Source: an uncultured Actinomycetes bacterium
GTDB lineage: Bacteria > Actinomycetota > Actinomycetes > Nanopelagicales > Nanopelagicaceae
Direction of reading: 5' to 3'
Assembly (NCBI GenBank): GCA_903922325.1
Contig: CAIXTG010000008.1
Span: 1 to 18,004 of the forward strand
DNA length: 18,004 nucleotides
A model generated the notes under the pieces. It was not told the DNA's origin. It ran no database searches and saw only the letters and a list, made by a program, of their open reading frames with translations. A program made the position numbers and the translations under genes. Of the stretch, positions 14,611 through 18,004 are shown piece by piece. Every line of letters begins with the position of its first letter. Position 1 is the first letter of the stretch.

Positions 14611-15371
14611 ATCTTTCCGCGCACGAACTTTCTGAAATTACCTAGGCCATTGGTCTTGCCATAATTCTTAAAGTAAAACGCTGCTCGCACAATTGGCGCC
14701 CAAGATCCGAATACCCGCTGGAAAACTTGTGCTCGCGCTATGAGATCTCGCTCAGTACCCCAAAGACTGCCCGAGCTATCTTTCGGGTGGATTGCAATTG
14801 TGATTGGCAAAAACATTGCAGTTCCGCCCTTGTTTAGCAAGTCGGCAATAAATATGTATTCATCGCCAATGTAGTTACTTACGCCAGCGCCAAACTTTTC
14901 ATCGAAATAAACATTTTTTGACTTGATGCTATCTACCCGGACAATCATTTCGTAAGTGGCTGCTTTTGCTGAATTAAATTTAGTTAGCTGAACTTTCTTC
15001 TTCGAATATCTCTTTCGTAGCGCCCCGGTCGTATCAATTGCTTGCGCTAAAACTAAGTCGCATTCCGGATTCTCTTCCAAATACTCAACAGCTAACTTAA
15101 CGCCCCGGTCTAGGAAAACAATTTCATCATCGGCGAACAGTAAGTATCTGGTTTCGGCGCTTCGAAGTACGGTATTTCGGCTCTTAGCAACGCCAAGTTC
15201 GGGGGATTTGATTGAATCAAACTTAAAGTTAGTGGGTAGCGGTTCAGTCGAATTGTGCGGATCCTGAATAGAGATAAAGACCTTATGCGGGACGCTTACG
15301 CGTGGTGGTTCAATATTATTAATTCGATCAGAAAGTGTAGAAAAACCAATAGTTAATAGTTCATCACTCAC
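14607..15371 (-). CDS. GT-A (family 2-like) glycosyltransferase
   Basis: A 254-residue soluble enzyme with the layout of family 2 glycosyltransferases. It has an N-terminal strand LLTIGFSTLSDR (5-16), GVAKSRNTVLRSAETRYLLF (60-79) equivalent to the G-x-x-x-ARN donor-site helix, an acidic metal site FADDEIVF (Asp81, Asp82, Glu83) in place of the classic DxD, and a C-terminal FDEKFGAG...GDEYIF acceptor-side motif (157-174). No membrane anchor is seen. The likely start is the GTG at 15371, which overlaps the ABC-domain gene's TGA by 8 nt, giving tight coupling; a longer frame to 15392 is possible but lies wholly inside that gene. The sugar donor and acceptor are unknown. Context with CDP-alcohol phosphatidyltransferases points to a lipid- or phosphodiester-linked glycoconjugate. 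Confidence 0.78.
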   Translation of the reverse strand: MSDELLTIGFSTLSDRINNIEPPRVSVPHKVFISIQDPHNSTEPLPTNFKFDSIKSPELGVAKSRNTVLRSAETRYLLFADDEIVFLDRGVKLAVEYLEENPECDLVLAQAIDTTGALRKRYSKKKVQLTKFNSAKAATYEMIVRVDSIKSKNVYFDEKFGAGVSNYIGDEYIFIADLLNKGGTAMFLPITIAIHPKDSSGSLWGTERDLIARAQVFQRVFGSWAPIVRAAFYFKNYGKTNGLGNFRKFVRGKI

Positions 15372-16134
15372 TGTGGGTTCGTGCCCTTGCAAATCGCATT
15401 AAGCCAGTCGAGATTCCAGAAAGATTTGAATTCTGCATGCGCAGGCCGAAGAACAACACAACCGTATTAGATGCGCTGATATCCCCAATGTAATTAAAGT
15501 AGAAAAGTGCGCCCAGCATAAATATCATGGCGATTCCAGATAACAAGATACCTATCTCGCCAGATTTAATACGGGTGCCGACTCTAATCACGTTAGCCAC
15601 CGGCGTCTTATTCTTCTTTGCCTCTACAAAACCACGTTGTGCTTCGATTTGTTTCTTAAACAGCCGCCCAATAACCTCGAGCACAATTATGATCATTACT
15701 AAATTAATTAGAGCGAAAATCCAATTTATATAAAGGAAGAAAGCCAGAACAACGCCCATTTGGGTCAAAGTGCTCGAGATATGGGTTAACTCAAAAGCAA
15801 GTGACCAGCGCCAATTATCTTTGGCCATACTTAATTCGGCATCGGTTGCTTTGAAAGCTTTATCAAATACGCGCAAGCGGTAAATACGTTGAGCGAACTG
15901 ACCAGCCCTGGTGAAGCCATAAAAAATGAAGAAGCCACCGATCAGCAAGAAGAGGGTTGATTTAGCTAATTCGTCTTCATTTAAAATAATTTGAGTAAAG
16001 AGTTTTGCGACTAATAGTTCAGATACTGAAATAAAAGCTGCAATCAAGATTAAGCTGATCAAAATTAGCCGATATTTTGAGGTTGGGAAAAGCTCGAGAA
16101 GACTCTTGCGCAAATTCCACAAGATAACTTTCAT
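15364..16134 (-). CDS. ABC-exporter-type transmembrane domain protein lacking an ATPase domain
   Basis: A 256-residue membrane protein with about six hydrophobic segments (roughly 23-43, 59-75, 123-137, 138-156, 193-215, 222-233). The loops are long and charged, with the spacing of type I ABC exporter membrane domains: a cytoplasmic stretch with RIYRLRVFDKAFKATDAEL (83-101) and a second at RLFKKQIEAQRGFVEAKK (157-174). The protein ends soon after the last helix (GLMRFARARTHSE), exactly where an exporter's nucleotide-binding domain would begin. No Walker A, signature or Walker B motif exists here or in the adjacent DNA. The family assignment is from topology and general resemblance, so it is tentative. 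A Shine-Dalgarno AAGGGA sits 5 nt before the ATG. It is coupled to the glycosyltransferase gene through an 8-nt overlap. Confidence 0.6.
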   Translation of the reverse strand: MKVILWNLRKSLLELFPTSKYRLILISLILIAAFISVSELLVAKLFTQIILNEDELAKSTLFLLIGGFFIFYGFTRAGQFAQRIYRLRVFDKAFKATDAELSMAKDNWRWSLAFELTHISSTLTQMGVVLAFFLYINWIFALINLVMIIIVLEVIGRLFKKQIEAQRGFVEAKKNKTPVANVIRVGTRIKSGEIGILLSGIAMIFMLGALFYFNYIGDISASNTVVLFFGLRMQNSNLSGISTGLMRFARARTHSE

Positions 16135-16166
16135 GGCAGTCCCTTATCCGAACATAGATTAAGGAC
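16135..16166 (-). promoter_or_regulatory. Hairpin that could mask the Shine-Dalgarno of the ABC-domain gene
   Basis: On the minus strand GTCCTTA (16166..16160) can pair with TAAGGGAC (16146..16139) around a 13-nt loop, with one bulged G. The 3' arm contains the AAGGGA Shine-Dalgarno used by the ATG at 16134. Folding would reduce initiation, so this is a candidate translational control element in the 49-nt gap after the CDP-alcohol phosphatidyltransferase gene. No U-tract follows, so it is not a terminator. Confidence 0.35.
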
Positions 16167-16183
16167 AAATTTATCGTATCTGG

Positions 16184-16957
16184 CTAGTTATTACGCAGCT
16201 TTGTAGAGGTAGTGATCGCCAAAATATGCCCAGCAGTTACAAATAGCGCAATTATCAAAGCAATTTGCAATGAAATCGCAAAAGATCCAAAGATTGCTAC
16301 GTACATCGTGAATTCAACCGAATGGAAGATGCGATGTGCCGGTAAGAAATTAAAGGCTTTGCGAGCTATTCGGAGCAAACCTTTGCGCGGCAAATTAACG
16401 CCTTTGGCATCTTCTAACTTAGGTAAACCAGAGAAGGCACGAGCCACATGAACTGCGTCATTTAAAGCCTTATTAATAATTATTAGCACAGCAAGCAACG
16501 CGCCTAAGTAAGGATAAATGCTCGAAGTAATTGGCTGGTTTGGCCAGTCTGCTAATCGCAATCCGAAACAAATCGGAATCAAACTTTCGGCACCGTAATG
16601 ACCTAGCTTGTCCAGGAAGATGCCCATCGGCGATTTGGTGTTACGCCATCTAGCAACTTCACCATCGCAGCAATCAATCAACATTTGTTTGTGACTCAAA
16701 ACTAAAGCTAAAGCAATTCCTAACCAACCTTGAATCAAGAGTGCTGGGCCAATTAAGGCGCCAGTTAAAATCATCAGCCAAGTAACACCATTTGCTGTGA
16801 TTGGCGTACGTAACAATATGCGAGTTAGATATGGTGAAATTTTGCGCAGATATAAATCGGCAATCCAATGTTCAGCATTTGAGCGCCCGGTAACTGAAGG
16901 CGGTTGTGATACTTCGCGAATCTGAGCGATTGTTGGTCTTGCTGGACGTTGCTCCAT
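16184..16957 (-). CDS. CDP-alcohol phosphatidyltransferase family protein with D-to-H change in the motif
   Basis: A 257-residue integral membrane enzyme of the CDP-alcohol phosphatidyltransferase family, which joins a CDP-activated lipid or polyol to an alcohol acceptor. The signature normally reads D-x2-D-G-x2-A-R-x(n)-G-x3-D-x3-D. Here it is Asp95, Asp98, Gly99, Ala102-Arg103, Gly112, Asp116 and then His120 in place of the last aspartate. Membrane segments are visible at about 57-75, 77-92, 144-161 and 211-250. A soluble N-terminal stretch of ~50 residues precedes the first helix, with SNAEHWIADLYLRKISPYLT (26-45) as in actinobacterial homologues. The ATG directly abuts the stop of the upstream CDP-alcohol phosphatidyltransferase. 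Substrates are unknown. Confidence 0.85.
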   Translation of the reverse strand: MEQRPARPTIAQIREVSQPPSVTGRSNAEHWIADLYLRKISPYLTRILLRTPITANGVTWLMILTGALIGPALLIQGWLGIALALVLSHKQMLIDCCDGEVARWRNTKSPMGIFLDKLGHYGAESLIPICFGLRLADWPNQPITSSIYPYLGALLAVLIIINKALNDAVHVARAFSGLPKLEDAKGVNLPRKGLLRIARKAFNFLPAHRIFHSVEFTMYVAIFGSFAISLQIALIIALFVTAGHILAITTSTKLRNN

Positions 16958-18004
16958 TTATTTACTCCGAGCCTTATGTCCGGCTACCCATTGGACAGAT
17001 GAAACGACAAAGAAGAGCAAGCTGAAATACCAAACTAGTGGAACGATTGACCAACCGAGAGCCAAGAAGATTCCAAGAAGTGCAACTCGGCCCAGAATAA
17101 ATCCACCGGCAATCGCTAACCACTTTGGCTTTCGTTCGCCTTGGAGTGCGCGATATAGATTGTCGTAATGTCCGTAAAGGATGGCAAATAACAATAAGAA
17201 TGCCGCTGGCCGGTTTAAATCTGTCGCTATAACTGCCCAGATAAAAACGGCCCCTTCAATTGCGCGCAAAATAGAAGGTTCTAGCCAATCAAAACGATTT
17301 GTTGAGTTCTCGTTTTTGAAGAAATCTAATTGATTATCAATTAAGTTCTTATTAACGCGCAACTTTGGCCAGGTTCGTGATTTGCGCACCCGAGAGCGAA
17401 AGATTAAAACAATCGAGATAAGCGCCAAAATAGGCATAATCGTGAAGGTAAATGCGGCCCCACCGATGATTGAAGCTGCACTAATTACTAACCAACGTTC
17501 GCCAATCGGAAACTGAAGTGCTTTCTTTGACCAATATTCAAATCTAGACTTTTTAACTTTATCGACTGGCACAAATCCATCGGAAGCTTGGTTAAAGTCA
17601 ATAACTGGCAGATTAGTACTGCGCACCTTATTAATACGGGCAAAGTTGTAATCAGACAAGTGGCGAAACGTTTGGAAAACCATCATAAACATCGCTGGTA
17701 TCCAAAGATCACGCCCGCTCTTGGAAGCGCCATATGCCAGAGCGAAAAACACTAAATATTCTTTGATGCGATCGGTAATCGCATCTAACCAAGCGCCCAG
17801 TGCAGAGAATTGGCGAGTGTAACGAGCGAGCTCGCCATCAACGCAGTCAACGATAATGCTTAGTTGCAGCAATATGGCGCCTGCAAAAATTGTCCAAAAA
17901 GTTCCACGACTAAATTCATATGCCGAAAGCAAGCCAATCGCAAAAGATATTAGCGTGACTTGATTGGGTGTCATCTTGAGGCGTACTGCAGCCCAAGTAA
18001 ATAG
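16958..18004 (-). CDS. CDP-alcohol phosphatidyltransferase domain protein, 5' end outside window
   Basis: The frame stays open to the window edge. Codons upstream of the first in-frame ATG (17974) read LFTWAAVRLK and join MTPNQVTLISF, which is the normal lead-in to the first helix of the domain, so the ATG is internal and the protein is longer. Counting from that Met, the catalytic motif is canonical: Asp43, Asp46, Gly47, Ala50-Arg51, Gly60, Asp64 and Asp68. A second hydrophobic region (about 160-195 and 240-330) follows a charged cytoplasmic loop, so the visible part is already larger than a single ~200-residue domain. Proteins of this shape often carry an N-terminal nucleotidyltransferase that makes the CDP-alcohol (as in inositol-phosphate cytidylyltransferase/phosphatidyltransferase fusions). 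That domain would lie beyond the edge and is inference. It is followed by a second family member with no gap. Confidence 0.83.
   Translation of the reverse strand, partial: LFTWAAVRLKMTPNQVTLISFAIGLLSAYEFSRGTFWTIFAGAILLQLSIIVDCVDGELARYTRQFSALGAWLDAITDRIKEYLVFFALAYGASKSGRDLWIPAMFMMVFQTFRHLSDYNFARINKVRSTNLPVIDFNQASDGFVPVDKVKKSRFEYWSKKALQFPIGERWLVISAASIIGGAAFTFTIMPILALISIVLIFRSRVRKSRTWPKLRVNKNLIDNQLDFFKNENSTNRFDWLEPSILRAIEGAVFIWAVIATDLNRPAAFLLLFAILYGHYDNLYRALQGERKPKWLAIAGGFILGRVALLGIFLALGWSIVPLVWYFSLLFFVVSSVQWVAGHKARSK

Noticed and set aside
15372..15392. Alternative in-frame ATG start of the GT-A gene seven codons upstream of the GTG.
   Set aside because: It would deepen the overlap with the ABC-domain gene without adding recognisable sequence; the GTG start overlapping the TGA is the more economical choice, though not proven.
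1..18004. Search for tRNA or rRNA genes, CRISPR arrays, insertion sequences, phage genes or toxin-antitoxin pairs.
   Set aside because: No cloverleaf-like segments, regularly spaced repeats, transposase motifs or small paired genes were found; the gaps are too short to hide most of these.

Overview
This window looks like a piece of a streamlined, moderately AT-rich actinobacterial genome, probably a freshwater Nanopelagicales-type (acI) lineage. That placement is an inference. It rests on hallmark actinobacterial genes (the tadA-associated acidic protein divergent from upp, a malic enzyme with an N-terminal ACT domain, a PGPGW/TIGR02611 membrane protein), on AT-leaning codon use, and on extreme compaction. 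Most gene junctions are 0-60 nt or overlap, and there is only one convincing intrinsic terminator. No tRNA, rRNA, CRISPR array, insertion sequence or phage gene was seen, and no gap exceeds 300 bases; the largest is 174 nt, at 13042-13215.

Layout. 1-540 (minus): the 5' end of tadA, overlapping the tadA-associated protein gene. 646-3281 (plus): upp, ACT-malic enzyme and a DedA membrane protein, tightly packed. 3208-6461 (minus): an ABC-F ATPase, a YqhA/UPF0114 membrane protein and a YdcZ-type DMT transporter, forming one operon whose last gene overlaps dedA by 74 bp in antisense. 6486-8554 (plus): kynureninase and tryptophan 2,3-dioxygenase, a two-gene tryptophan catabolic operon. 8551-9123 (minus): a nitroreductase. 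9180-10939 (minus): a GT-B glycosyltransferase-like protein with a PGPGW membrane protein. 10968-11002: a strong terminator. 11023-13041 (minus): a secreted 5'-nucleotidase with an added FN3-like domain. 13216-14610 (plus): a GSAM-like class III aminotransferase, divergent from it. 14607-18004 (minus): an envelope cluster made of two CDP-alcohol phosphatidyltransferases (the first cut by the window edge), an ABC-exporter-type membrane domain with no ATPase domain, and a GT-A glycosyltransferase.

How the genes work together. Upp and the secreted 5'-nucleotidase fit nucleotide and phosphate scavenging. KynU and TDO would turn tryptophan into anthranilate plus alanine once formylkynurenine is hydrolysed, but no formamidase gene is in view. 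The right-hand cluster looks like synthesis, and perhaps movement, of a phosphodiester-linked inositol or polyol lipid or glycopolymer. It is the least understood and most interesting part of the window.

Regulation. Several operon-leading genes (upp, kynU, the ABC-F gene, the nitroreductase, the GT-B gene) have a TANNNT -10-like hexamer 6-8 nt before the start codon and no Shine-Dalgarno sequence, which suggests leaderless transcripts. Other genes carry clear Shine-Dalgarno motifs (the tadA-associated gene, yqhA, the ABC membrane-domain gene).
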